Part shown: one piece after another, positions 1 to 8,661 of the stretch
Layout: each line of letters starts with the position of its first letter
Numbering within the stretch: the stretch's first letter is position 1
NCBI GenBank assembly: GCA_902635335.1
Contig: CACPNO010000006.1
Location: 1 to 43,338 of the forward strand
DNA: 43,338 nucleotides
Source of the DNA: an uncultured Pelagibacteraceae bacterium
GTDB lineage: Bacteria; Pseudomonadota; Alphaproteobacteria; Pelagibacterales; Pelagibacteraceae
Reading direction: 5' to 3'
Notes under the pieces: model-generated
Told to the model about the DNA's origin: nothing
What the model saw: the letters and a program-made list of their open reading frames with translations, nothing else
Database searches by the model: none
Made by a program: the position numbers and the translations under genes

Positions 1-1
1 T

Positions 2-433
2 GAACCTATTAGAGCTGCAGAAGCAGTGAAAAATGCAAGAGTTCTTGACTCTATTAAAAAAGGTGAGGGTTATGCATTTTATTGTTACAAACCACATGCA
101 ATTTGGGGAATGGCAGACGTAGTTATGCTTGAAGAACCAGCATATGATCCTGCAAAATATAAAATGATCCAACCAAAAGCTGACGCTGACTGGTATCAAA
201 AATCTTATGTTGCTTCAAAGGATGCTTTGAAACAAATTCAAATTGGATGGGGCACATCTCTTGAGAGTAAATCTCCAGCAATTGTAGAATTTTTCAAAAA
301 TTTCCAAATTACAGCAGACGATGTTTCTTGGATGGCATATGAAGTTTCTGTGCAAAAAAGAGACCCAGGAGAAGTTGCTAGAGATTGGATGTCTAAAAAT
401 AAATCAACAGTTGACGGCTGGTTAGGTTTATAA
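2..433 (+). CDS. proX: Glycine betaine/proline-type ABC substrate-binding protein, C-terminal part
   Basis: This is the 3' end of a periplasmic substrate-binding protein whose beginning lies outside the window. The frame is open from base 2, so the GTG at 26 is an internal codon rather than a start. Visible features are a CYKPHAIWG segment and several Trp/Tyr residues, typical of OpuAC-family proteins that hold a quaternary amine in an aromatic cage. The ProV-like ATPase and ProW-like permease follow directly, which supports uptake of glycine betaine, proline or a related osmolyte. The exact substrate cannot be read from this fragment. A GC-rich hairpin follows the stop codon and probably sets the ratio of binding protein to membrane components. 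Confidence 0.85.
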   Translation, partial: EPIRAAEAVKNARVLDSIKKGEGYAFYCYKPHAIWGMADVVMLEEPAYDPAKYKMIQPKADADWYQKSYVASKDALKQIQIGWGTSLESKSPAIVEFFKNFQITADDVSWMAYEVSVQKRDPGEVARDWMSKNKSTVDGWLGL

Positions 434-456
434 TTTAGTTAATTAAAGTTAATTTG

Positions 457-479
457 CCTGGCGACCATTGGTTGCCAGG
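457..479 (+). terminator. Hairpin after proX, probable attenuator/3' stabiliser
   Basis: CCTGGCGACC pairs with GGTTGCCAGG (ten pairs including one G:U) around a 3-nt loop, followed by a moderately T-rich stretch (ATCATTTTTA). It lies between proX and proV. It could terminate part of the transcripts or protect the proX mRNA 3' end, so that the binding protein exceeds ProV/ProW. The T tract is weak, so partial termination or RNA stabilisation is more likely than a full stop. Confidence 0.7.
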
Positions 480-514
480 TATCATTTTTACTTATTTTAA
501 GTTAAAATATTTTC

Positions 515-1567
515 ATGGAAGCAGCTATACAAATTCAAAATGTCTGGAAAATATTTGGCAATACATCACAAGACGCATTAGATGCAATCCAAAATAAAAA
601 AATTTCAAAACAAGAAGCGCTAGAAAAATATAATTCTGTAATTGGTGTTTCGAATGTTTCATTTGATGTCAAAAAGGGTGAAATATTTTGTGTAATGGGT
701 TTATCTGGAAGTGGAAAATCAACACTTGTAAGACATATAAATAGATTATTAGAGCCAACATCTGGAAAAATATTAATAAATAATCAGGATGTAATGCAAT
801 TTAATAAGGAGGACCTTCAAAATTTAAGAAACAAAAAAATCGGTATGGTTTTTCAAAATTTTGCACTGATGCCACACAGATCAGTTTTAGATAATATAGC
901 AATGCCTTTAGAAATTAGAGGTGTTAGCAAAAATGATAGGTTAGATGCTGCAAATAACATTTTAAATATTGTCGAATTACAAGGATGGGGAAATAAATAT
1001 GCTCATGAATTATCTGGAGGAATGCAGCAAAGAGTAGGTCTTGCTAGAGCATTAGCAGCTGATCCAGAATTTCTTTTAATGGATGAACCTTTCAGTGCTC
1101 TAGACCCTTTAATTAGACGACAACTTCAAAGTGAATTTATAAAACTTTCAAAGCAAATGAAAAAAACAACCGTATTTATAACTCACGATTTAGATGAGGC
1201 AGTAAGAGTAGGACACAGAATAGCTATTATGAGAGATGGAGAGGTAGTACAAATTGGAACACCAGAGGAAATTGTAGTAAATCCGTCTGATGAATATGTT
1301 GCAGATTTTGTTAAAGGAATTTCAAGACTAAAAGTCGTTCAAGCTAAAACAATTATGCAATCTATCGAAGAATATAAGAAAACTTTTGGAGATAATTCAA
1401 GAAATAATGAAAGAGTTAATGAAAACGATATATTAAGCAAACTCATTGAAACTTCAGTAACAGAGGATAAACCAATAATAGTCACAAATAATGACAACCA
1501 AGAAGTTGGTATAATTACACAATCAGATTTGCTGAAAGCAGTTGTTGAGGGGAATGATAGTGAGTAA
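515..1567 (+). CDS. proV: Glycine betaine/proline ABC transporter ATPase (ProV/OpuAA type)
   Basis: Cytoplasmic ATPase driving osmolyte uptake. Walker A (GLSGSGKST) is near residues 62-70, the ABC signature (ELSGGMQQR) near 165-173, Walker B (LLMDEP) near 187-192 and the switch His at about 224. The N-terminal segment with the helix around residues 15-40 precedes the nucleotide-binding domain, as usual in ProV/OpuAA. The region after about residue 275 resembles a CBS module (the DQSDL-like ITQSDLLKAV near the end); in OpuA-type systems tandem CBS domains sense ionic strength, but here only one half is clearly recognisable. It overlaps the start of the permease gene, which suggests translational coupling. 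The 350-aa length is slightly short for the family. Confidence 0.93.
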   Translation: MEAAIQIQNVWKIFGNTSQDALDAIQNKKISKQEALEKYNSVIGVSNVSFDVKKGEIFCVMGLSGSGKSTLVRHINRLLEPTSGKILINNQDVMQFNKEDLQNLRNKKIGMVFQNFALMPHRSVLDNIAMPLEIRGVSKNDRLDAANNILNIVELQGWGNKYAHELSGGMQQRVGLARALAADPEFLLMDEPFSALDPLIRRQLQSEFIKLSKQMKKTTVFITHDLDEAVRVGHRIAIMRDGEVVQIGTPEEIVVNPSDEYVADFVKGISRLKVVQAKTIMQSIEEYKKTFGDNSRNNERVNENDILSKLIETSVTEDKPIIVTNNDNQEVGIITQSDLLKAVVEGNDSE

Positions 1568-3062
1568 AGAAATTAAAAATTTATCTAGATCCGAATTAAT
1601 TAAAAATTTTGTGATTTCTAATCCTAATTATTACATTGATGAATTTAAAAAAATTGGAAGCAAACCTTCTTATTCTTTCTCTTTTAATTTATTTGCTGCC
1701 TTATTTGGACCAATGTGGTTTGGATTAAGAAATATTTGGAATTATGCGTTAGCATTTTTAATAATTGAAACATTTGCTGTTGTTCAAATAATTAGAGGCC
1801 TATTTGGAAACATTACTAAAGATGCCCTAGAAAAAATCGATAAAATTCAATCAACTATCGATTTTAGATACAAACAATTAGAGGCTGCAAAAGAAAATAA
1901 TCCAGATAAAGTCGAAGTCTACGAGAGGGCAATTAAATCACTCGAAGACGCAATGAAGGAATATGTTGTTGATGTTCAACAAATCGAAGCTTCAGCTATA
2001 TGGATTGCTATTTCAGGATTTGCATTATTAATTTTTGTAAAATTTATTCAAGGGATATTAGCAAATACAGTTTTAGAAAAAAGATACTCTGAATGGTTAT
2101 CAAATAAATCGATTAGTCCTGGAATGAAAACAAAAAATTATTTTTTAAGTATTGGTTTTACTATAATTATTATGTTTTTTTCAGTAATTCATTATAGCTT
2201 TCCAGGTTTCTTCTCAATAATGAATGATTTTCCTACACATCCAGAAATAAGACTCACCTCTATTAAATGGGTTGAAACAATTTTTGATTACGCAGTGATA
2301 AAAGGAGATGCAGTATTTACCGCAATAACAATTGGAATTAGATCTGTTCTTGATTTTTTAGAACTTTTATTTGTCAAAACACCTTGGATTGTGATCATAA
2401 CTACCATTGTAGTTTTAACTGCTTTATCAGCAGGCATAAGAACTGCAATATACTCTGCAGGATTTTTAGCTTACATGGGTTTTTTGGGATTTTGGGTTAA
2501 AGCAATGACAACACTTGCTTTGCTTGGAACAGCTGCAATTCTAAGTATTATTATTGGAATACCTTTAGGTATTTATTGTGCAAGGCGTCAAAGATTTTAT
2601 TCGATGATAAGACCAATTATGGACTTCATGCAAACAATGCCTGCTTTTGTATTTATGATTCCTGTCATCGCGTTTTTTGGCACAGGCAAGGTTGCAGCTG
2701 TAATTATTACAATGATTTTTGGAGGAACACCTGTCGTAAGACTTACAGTATTGGGATTAAGAGGAGTACCTGAAACTATTAGAGAGGCAGCAATTGCTTA
2801 TGGAGCATCTAAATGGTATCTACTTAGAAAAGTAGATTTACCGCTTGCAACTCCATCAATTCTTGCTGGAGTAAATCAAACTGTGATGTTAAGTTTAGCA
2901 ATGGTTGTTGTAGCCTCACTTATAGGAGCAAAAGGTTTAGGCCAAGACGTGCTAGAGGCACTTCAATATGCAAATGTTGGACAAGGAATTTTAGCTGGTA
3001 TTGCTATACTATTTGTTGCTTTAATATTGGACAGAGTAGTTCAAGGTAAGAAAAGAGTATAA
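1554..3062 (+). CDS. proW: Glycine betaine/proline ABC permease (ProW type) with extra N-terminal domain
   Basis: Inner-membrane permease of the osmolyte transporter. The ATG at 1554 is preferred to the upstream TTG at 1542; both overlap the ATPase gene, and 1554 keeps the overlap to 14 bases. The 502-aa product is longer than typical OpuAB-like permeases. Residues 25-75 have the FGPMWFGLRNIW pattern of DUF2628-like membrane segments, residues 85-135 form a charged helical stretch likely to be coiled coil, and the classical permease domain fills roughly the last 230 residues, including the EAA loop (REAAIAYGASKWYLLRKVDL). The extra domain may sense or recruit something; its function is unknown. 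Confidence 0.9.
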   Translation: MIVSKEIKNLSRSELIKNFVISNPNYYIDEFKKIGSKPSYSFSFNLFAALFGPMWFGLRNIWNYALAFLIIETFAVVQIIRGLFGNITKDALEKIDKIQSTIDFRYKQLEAAKENNPDKVEVYERAIKSLEDAMKEYVVDVQQIEASAIWIAISGFALLIFVKFIQGILANTVLEKRYSEWLSNKSISPGMKTKNYFLSIGFTIIIMFFSVIHYSFPGFFSIMNDFPTHPEIRLTSIKWVETIFDYAVIKGDAVFTAITIGIRSVLDFLELLFVKTPWIVIITTIVVLTALSAGIRTAIYSAGFLAYMGFLGFWVKAMTTLALLGTAAILSIIIGIPLGIYCARRQRFYSMIRPIMDFMQTMPAFVFMIPVIAFFGTGKVAAVIITMIFGGTPVVRLTVLGLRGVPETIREAAIAYGASKWYLLRKVDLPLATPSILAGVNQTVMLSLAMVVVASLIGAKGLGQDVLEALQYANVGQGILAGIAILFVALILDRVVQGKKRV

Positions 3063-3069
3063 TATCTTA

Positions 3070-4239
3070 ATGAACAAAAATGTATGGTTGCTATTTGCAA
3101 GCAACGCATTTGCATTTTCTGTTGCACCTGTGACAGTTTTTTTAAGTGGAATTATTGGAACTAATATCAGTCCAATCAAATCTCTTTCAACATTACCAAT
3201 GTCATTATCAATTGTTGGTACCGCTATTTTTATTATAGCTGCATCTAAAATTATGAGTATTACAGGAAGAAAAAAAGGTTTTATACTTTCATCTATAACA
3301 ACTTCATTATTTGCATTATTGGCAGCATATTCTGTATTAAAGCAAAATTTTATTCTGTATTCATTTTCTTGTTTTTGTCTTGGATTTGGAATGGCTTTTG
3401 CTCATCAGTATCGTTTTGCTGCAGCGGAAAGTGTTGATAAAAAACAAGCACCAAAAGCTATTTCATTATTACTTTTTGCAGGGATTTTGTCCGCTTTACT
3501 GGGTCCAAACTTAGCAAATTTTGGAAAAAATATTATTTCAGAGGGATTGTATGTTGGCTCGTATCTTTGTTTATCTTTATTAACTTTATCATCCATTATT
3601 TTTTTAATTTTTTATAAAGAAAATAAAGTCATTAATAATAAAAAAACAGCAAAGGGAAGAACAATTTTAGAATTGATATCTCAACCAAGATTTTTACAGG
3701 CATTAGTCTCATCATCTTTTGCATATGCTGTAATGTCTTTCTTAATGACAGCAACTCCTATCAGTATGCATGTTCATGATGATATGACTTTGAATAGCAC
3801 TAGTATTGTAATTCAATTACATATCATAAGCATGTTTTTGCCTGCGTTGATTACTGGAAATTTAATTAAAAAATATGGGCATAGCAAAATTATGTATTTT
3901 GGTGTTTTATTTTTTGTATTTACAATTATGCTTAGTTACTTTGATCAAACGGTAATCAATTATCTTTTTTCATTAGCTTTTTTGGGTCTTGGATGGAATT
4001 TTTTATTCATATCTGGAACAAGTTTGTTAGTTTTAAATTATAAGGAAGAGGAAAGATTTAAAGCACAGGGATTTAATGATTTTATAGTCTTTTCAATTCA
4101 AGCTACAGCTAGTTTAACAGCAGGAATTGTTTTAAGTTTTACAAGTTGGAAAATAATGAACATATTATGTATCCCATTTTTAATAATAATAATTTTCACT
4201 ACTCTGAGGGCTGATAGATTATTAGATAAAACCAATTAA
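3070..4239 (+). CDS. MFS family transporter
   Basis: A 389-aa protein with about twelve hydrophobic segments and the major facilitator loop motif between helices 2 and 3 (SITGRKKGF near residue 66). It begins 7 bases after proW and is probably co-transcribed with the glycine betaine transporter. The substrate cannot be read from the sequence. Its place at the end of an osmolyte operon suggests export or import of a related solute or metabolite, but this is inference only. Confidence 0.8.
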   Translation: MNKNVWLLFASNAFAFSVAPVTVFLSGIIGTNISPIKSLSTLPMSLSIVGTAIFIIAASKIMSITGRKKGFILSSITTSLFALLAAYSVLKQNFILYSFSCFCLGFGMAFAHQYRFAAAESVDKKQAPKAISLLLFAGILSALLGPNLANFGKNIISEGLYVGSYLCLSLLTLSSIIFLIFYKENKVINNKKTAKGRTILELISQPRFLQALVSSSFAYAVMSFLMTATPISMHVHDDMTLNSTSIVIQLHIISMFLPALITGNLIKKYGHSKIMYFGVLFFVFTIMLSYFDQTVINYLFSLAFLGLGWNFLFISGTSLLVLNYKEEERFKAQGFNDFIVFSIQATASLTAGIVLSFTSWKIMNILCIPFLIIIIFTTLRADRLLDKTN

Positions 4240-4304
4240 AGACGTGTCAACTTGTTACACCATATAGTTATTGTTTATTGACTTTAAAAGAATATATCAG
4301 CGCT

Positions 4305-4748
4305 ATGACTAAATATGATAAATTAACAAGTTCATTTATAATATTAATCAGTATATTTTTTACGAATATAGCTTTAGGTGCGGATGTAACAGTGGAAATG
4401 CTTAATAGGCTTGATAAAGAATCAAATGTTTTTGAGCCTAAAATAGTAAGAGTTAACCCTGGAGAGACAGTTCTTTGGAAGGCAACAGATAAAGGACATA
4501 ACGTTGAATTCATAAAAAAGGGTGTACCAGAAGGAGTTGGTAAGTTTAAATCAAAGTTTAATAAGGATGTTGAATATAAGTTCGAGGTCCCAGGAATTTA
4601 TGCTTACTGGTGTACACCACACAAAAATATGGGAATGATTGGTTTTGTGGTTGTTGGAGACGATAAATCTAACCTAGATGCTATTAAGAAGTTAAGATTT
4701 TCATCAAAGTCTAAGAAATTAGCACCAGGTTTAATAGACCAACTATAA
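4305..4748 (+). CDS. Pseudoazurin-like type 1 copper protein
   Basis: Small periplasmic electron carrier of the cupredoxin fold. The ATG at 4305 is chosen over the TTG at 4278 because it gives a compact signal peptide (residues 1-26, ending ALGA before DVTVEML). The expected copper ligands are all present: His65 (KGHN), Cys103, His106 (CTPH) and Met111, with the C+3 and C+8 spacing of pseudoazurin. The mature protein has about 120 residues, with a basic tail rich in Lys. Its electron partner is not in the window; candidates are a cytochrome oxidase or a periplasmic dehydrogenase. The stop overlaps by 6 bases the end of the convergent HAD gene. Confidence 0.88.
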   Translation: MTKYDKLTSSFIILISIFFTNIALGADVTVEMLNRLDKESNVFEPKIVRVNPGETVLWKATDKGHNVEFIKKGVPEGVGKFKSKFNKDVEYKFEVPGIYAYWCTPHKNMGMIGFVVVGDDKSNLDAIKKLRFSSKSKKLAPGLIDQL

Positions 4749-5405
4749 ATCAGCAAATATTTTTGAGTTAAGACGTTTAACTTTTATAAATGAATCCTTG
4801 TACTTCCCGGAGCGGTGATAATCGCCCGGGAAGGCAACACATCTTAATTTAGCTTTTTTAGCATATTTAAAACTAATTTCTGTATCTTCAATTGCTAAAC
4901 AATCTTTATTTCTAAGTTTTAATTTTTTTAGACAATGTAAGTAAATATCAGTTTTATTATTAAAGTTTTTTATAATTTTGTTGTGTCCGATGTAATCAAA
5001 ATCACTTTTTTTTAAATATTTATTTAAAGATATAAATACTGCATCAATATTATTTTTTGTAGTAGAGGTTACAAAGCCAATCTTAATTTTATTTTTTTTA
5101 CAATATTTGATTACATTAATTACCCCATCACGTGGTTTTATTTTATTCTTTTTTAAATAATTGTTAAAAATTAAGGTTTTTAAATTTCTGATTTTTTTGG
5201 CATCAACTAAAGTTTTTTTCTCTAAACTAAACTTTTTAACTCTTTTTTCGCCTCCAGATTTTTTTAACATAGATTGATATAATTTTTTACTCCAATACCA
5301 TTTTAATCCTGAAATTTTAAAAGCTGAATTAAAGCAATTTCTTTGAATATTTGATGTTTCTACTATCGTGCCAATAGAACCAAATAATATGGCTTTGATT
5401 GCCAT
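4743..5405 (-). CDS. HAD-superfamily protein lacking the catalytic Asp pair (CbbY/phosphoglucomutase-like)
   Basis: A 220-aa protein with the HAD fold layout: motif I at residues 8-13, helical cap, motif II Thr/Ser in GFVTSTTKN, and a motif IV-like IEDTEIS. In motif I the usual FDxDGT is FGSIGT, so both the nucleophile Asp and the acid/base Asp are replaced (Gly9, Ile11). It therefore should not act as a normal HAD phosphatase or mutase. The remaining sequence is well kept, which argues for a binding or structural role rather than decay. The ATG overlaps the permease stop (TAATG), making it the last gene of the ABC operon. I believe similar FGSIGT proteins exist in other alphaproteobacteria, but this is from memory. 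Confidence 0.85.
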   Translation of the reverse strand: MAIKAILFGSIGTIVETSNIQRNCFNSAFKISGLKWYWSKKLYQSMLKKSGGEKRVKKFSLEKKTLVDAKKIRNLKTLIFNNYLKKNKIKPRDGVINVIKYCKKNKIKIGFVTSTTKNNIDAVFISLNKYLKKSDFDYIGHNKIIKNFNNKTDIYLHCLKKLKLRNKDCLAIEDTEISFKYAKKAKLRCVAFPGDYHRSGKYKDSFIKVKRLNSKIFADL

Positions 5406-6286
5406 TACCCTTTAACAGCACCAGTGGTTAAGCCACTTATTACTTGTCTTTGAAAAAACATGACTAACATAAACAATGGTGCGGTTGCAGACACAACTGC
5501 TGAAACAGCCCACATTAAATTACCTTCATGCTGATTAGTACCAAGATAACTTTGTATTTTTGGAACCATTGTGTGGTTTTCTTGATTTAATAATAATGCA
5601 GTGACTGTAAAGTCGTTGTAAGCCAACATAAGACTAAACAAACCAGCTGTAATTACTCCAGGCCACATCACTGGCATAATTATATATCTAAATGCTTGAA
5701 AATATGAGCAACCGTCTATTAAAGCACTTTCATCTAATTCTTTAGGAACAGTTTTAAAAAAAGAGTAGAGAAGCCATAATGTAAAAGGTTGATTGATCGC
5801 AACTAAAACTACAATTGTGGTTGGTAAGATTCCCCAAATTTGTAATTCAAAAAAAGGAAAAAGATATCCTGAGACTAGAGTAATATGTGGCATCGCTCTA
5901 AAAATTAATGCTGCAATTAGAATCCAAAATGCATATCTTTCAGTAGATCTAGATAAAGCATATGCACCTAAAGTTCCTAAAAAAAGTGATATAGAGACAA
6001 CAAAAACTGTTACTATAATGGTATTTCTTGATGCTTTCCAAAATTCACCTTCAGTCCAAGCTTCAGAATAAGCTTTTGAAGTAAACTGACCACCTGTTTC
6101 TAATAAAGTATTAAATGCTGAGATTGCATACCACCAATCAGCTCTAGAAAAAAAATCTGCTCTTACTTTAAACGATCCCCAAAAAGTCCAAATGAATGGA
6201 AAGCATGCAATTAATAACCAAATTATTATAAAAGTCGTGTTAAATGTTTTAAGTGCATTTGATCTTTTGTCTAAACCATATTCCAT
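5405..6286 (-). CDS. CUT1-type ABC transporter permease (MalG-like)
   Basis: A 293-aa inner-membrane permease with about six transmembrane segments and the EAA loop (ESALIDGCSYFQAFRYIIMP, around residues 185-205) that docks on the ATPase. It resembles MalG/UgpE-type carbohydrate or polyol permeases. The start codon is fused to the stop of the partner permease (TAATG), and its own stop is fused to the HAD start. It pairs with the MalF-like permease and the binding protein upstream; the only CUT1-type ATPase nearby is at 12834-13883 on the other strand. The substrate is unknown. Confidence 0.9.
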   Translation of the reverse strand: MEYGLDKRSNALKTFNTTFIIIWLLIACFPFIWTFWGSFKVRADFFSRADWWYAISAFNTLLETGGQFTSKAYSEAWTEGEFWKASRNTIIVTVFVVSISLFLGTLGAYALSRSTERYAFWILIAALIFRAMPHITLVSGYLFPFFELQIWGILPTTIVVLVAINQPFTLWLLYSFFKTVPKELDESALIDGCSYFQAFRYIIMPVMWPGVITAGLFSLMLAYNDFTVTALLLNQENHTMVPKIQSYLGTNQHEGNLMWAVSAVVSATAPLFMLVMFFQRQVISGLTTGAVKG

Positions 6287-7314
6287 TATCTTGCCGTCCT
6301 AAATTCTTTCCAAGTCCTAATTAATACTGGTGCTAACAATATGGCTATACCAATAATAGTCATCATAGAAGTTGCTGCTGCAGAACCAAATAAGATTACT
6401 TCTTCGTTGACTAAATTATCATAGATTAACCATGATAAAGATTGAGCACTTCCTTCAGCGCTAAAACCAATTATTGGCTCAAAGACTCTAAAATTGTCCA
6501 TTAATGATATTAAAGCTACAAAAGTAACAACCGGATAAATATGTGGTAACACAATATGTCTGATTCTTTGGTATCTTGACGCTCCATCTATAATTGCTGC
6601 CTCAACAGGTTCTTGAGGTACTGTTTGTAATGCAGCATAAAAAACTACAAAAGCAAAAGGAGAATGATGCCAAATTCCATAGATAATTATAGTAATCCAT
6701 GTAAGCGTTCTAGATGATTTTAATGATAGATATGGATCTTCCATCATTAATTGTAAATTTGCACCAATAATTCCCTCTGCATCAATCATCCAAAATAAAA
6801 CAAGGGATCCTACTAATGGAGTAACTATCATTGGTAATATTGTACCAAATATTAATGGGCCTCTTATTTTTCTAGATATTGCATTTAAACTTAACGCAAT
6901 AATGAAACCTAGCAATAAAACATTGGGAGTTACAAATAAACAATACGTTAGAGTAAACAAAAGAGCTTTATAAAAAGGTAAATTTGTAACTTGATTGATA
7001 AATTCTCCAAAGGAGTTGGTTTCTTTCCAAAAATCTGAAATTTGCTCAATAGCTAAGTGATTTCTATCTATATAAGTACCAAACCCATTAAATTTACCCA
7101 AAGGTTTTTCATCTCTCAATATGGAGGTTGCTTCTTGATCAACAACTATTGAAACTGTACAACCAAAAGGATCACATTTTTTAACTTCTTTTACTACTTG
7201 ATCATGTTGGGCATAAAAAGATTGGATACCAGTAGATATTATTGGCAGACCAATAAACAAAATCATCGCCAAACCAGTTGGCAAGAAAAACCAGAAAAAA
7301 GTTTTATTTGGCAT
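6286..7314 (-). CDS. CUT1-type ABC transporter permease (MalF-like)
   Basis: A 342-aa permease with an N-terminal membrane segment, a periplasmic stretch of roughly 80 residues that holds two Cys four residues apart (CDPFGC), and then five further helices with the EAA loop (EAAIIDGASRYQRIRHIVLP, around residues 245-265). It forms a heterodimer with the MalG-like protein encoded next. The CxxxxC pair in the periplasmic loop could form a disulfide, which is uncommon in this family. A perfect hairpin separates this gene from the binding-protein gene. Confidence 0.9.
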   Translation of the reverse strand: MPNKTFFWFFLPTGLAMILFIGLPIISTGIQSFYAQHDQVVKEVKKCDPFGCTVSIVVDQEATSILRDEKPLGKFNGFGTYIDRNHLAIEQISDFWKETNSFGEFINQVTNLPFYKALLFTLTYCLFVTPNVLLLGFIIALSLNAISRKIRGPLIFGTILPMIVTPLVGSLVLFWMIDAEGIIGANLQLMMEDPYLSLKSSRTLTWITIIIYGIWHHSPFAFVVFYAALQTVPQEPVEAAIIDGASRYQRIRHIVLPHIYPVVTFVALISLMDNFRVFEPIIGFSAEGSAQSLSWLIYDNLVNEEVILFGSAAATSMMTIIGIAILLAPVLIRTWKEFRTAR

Positions 7315-7320
7315 TTAAAA

Positions 7321-7347
7321 TTAAGTGGGGATTAAATCCCCACTTAA
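7321..7347 (-). terminator. Perfect hairpin between binding-protein and permease genes
   Basis: TTAAGTGGGGAT and ATCCCCACTTAA form an uninterrupted stem with a 3-nt loop. On the minus strand it lies directly after the binding-protein stop and 7 bases before the MalF-like start. The RNA after the stem has only a short T run (AATTTTAA), so partial termination or 3' protection of the binding-protein mRNA is likely. Confidence 0.7.
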
Positions 7348-7356
7348 ATATTTATT

Positions 7357-8583
7357 TTATAGAAAGCCTTGTTCTTTAGCTTTACTGATATAAGCAGCTT
7401 CAACATCTTTCAATGCTTGTTCTGCAGACTCTTTACCCTGTAAGAACTCAACTATTTCGCTTCCTAATGCACCATGCATCAAACCCATTTGTGGTAACAT
7501 AGGGTAAGGTTTTGCTCCCATTTTTACAGCTTCAATTACACCAATAGATTTTGGTCCTGGTACAAAACCTTCAACTAACCAAACAGCTTGGTCAGCAGCA
7601 TCTGCAACCATTTTTTTATTTGAAGCAGCATGAGCTAGAGCAATAAAAGTTGCTTCTGCATCACTGTCAGATCTATTTTTTGCTAAAGTAAATCCATCCC
7701 ACCATAATGTAGCTGCAGGAATATTTCCTCCACCAACAGTTGCTGGTCCAGTTAATTTAGTTGCTGCAGTAATTTTTGCATCACCCTCATCATCTAGTAA
7801 AGTTCCAGATCTTGATGCCCATAATGTCATAAGAGCAACTTTTCCAGACTCCCATTCAACTTTGATTGCTTCACTATCGTGAGTAAGATAATCCGGGTTA
7901 CTTAAACTTGCTAACTTTTTAAGCATGTTCAGTGTAGCCACACCTTTTGCATTATTGATATTTGGTTCAGCAGTTCCTGCTTTAAAGAATTCACCACCAT
8001 GACCAATGAACATGTTTACAAATTCTTCAGCTAAATTCCATCCAGCTTTATACGCAGCTGCATACGGATGTTGCATTTTACCAGACGCTCTTATTTTTTC
8101 AGATGCAGCAACTACTTCTTCGTAAGTTTTAGGTACAGGTATACCTAATTCTTTTAAAACATCTTCTCTGTAATACAAATGTTGAGTGTTTGCCATAAAA
8201 GCAACAGCCATTACTTTTCCATCAATTGTAATTAATTGCGAGTCTTGTATTCCTTTTCCATATTTTTTAACTAGATCATCCATAGGTCTGATTAAATCTT
8301 GATTCATTAAAGGAACAATTGAACTATTAGCTGCAATTCTTGCTGAAAATTCAGAAGGATTTGCAGTTAAAGCTGGAACAGCAATTTTGTTGTGTTCTGA
8401 TGAGTGAGTAACTTTAAAATCTGCACTTCCTTTACATCCTTTGGCTGTTTCTACAAATGTTCTTAATGCTGGAAAATCATTTGCTAAAATATTTATTGAA
8501 CCACTTGGTTTACTGCAATGCCCATCAGCATATGCCGTTGTTCCAAAAAGCACGAACAATAAGGTTAATAGTATTTTTCTCAT
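7357..8583 (-). CDS. Extracellular solute-binding protein of a CUT1-type ABC transporter
   Basis: A 408-aa periplasmic binding protein with a clear signal peptide (MRKILLTLLFVLFG, cleavage expected after TAYA near residue 19). The fold is that of family 1 sugar-binding proteins (MalE/UgpB/SmoE-like): the YREDVLKELG and PKTYEEVVAA segments are typical. The name 'sugar' is a family default; polyols, glycerophosphodiesters or other solutes are possible. It is followed by a hairpin and two permeases, and preceded by catabolic genes of the same strand, so the imported solute is probably the substrate of those enzymes. Confidence 0.9.
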   Translation of the reverse strand: MRKILLTLLFVLFGTTAYADGHCSKPSGSINILANDFPALRTFVETAKGCKGSADFKVTHSSEHNKIAVPALTANPSEFSARIAANSSIVPLMNQDLIRPMDDLVKKYGKGIQDSQLITIDGKVMAVAFMANTQHLYYREDVLKELGIPVPKTYEEVVAASEKIRASGKMQHPYAAAYKAGWNLAEEFVNMFIGHGGEFFKAGTAEPNINNAKGVATLNMLKKLASLSNPDYLTHDSEAIKVEWESGKVALMTLWASRSGTLLDDEGDAKITAATKLTGPATVGGGNIPAATLWWDGFTLAKNRSDSDAEATFIALAHAASNKKMVADAADQAVWLVEGFVPGPKSIGVIEAVKMGAKPYPMLPQMGLMHGALGSEIVEFLQGKESAEQALKDVEAAYISKAKEQGFL

Positions 8584-8661
8584 ATTTTCTCTCTTTTTTT
8601 GGTTGTTTATAATTATTCTAAGAAAACTATATCTTTTAGAATTATGTAATAAAAGAGATTT

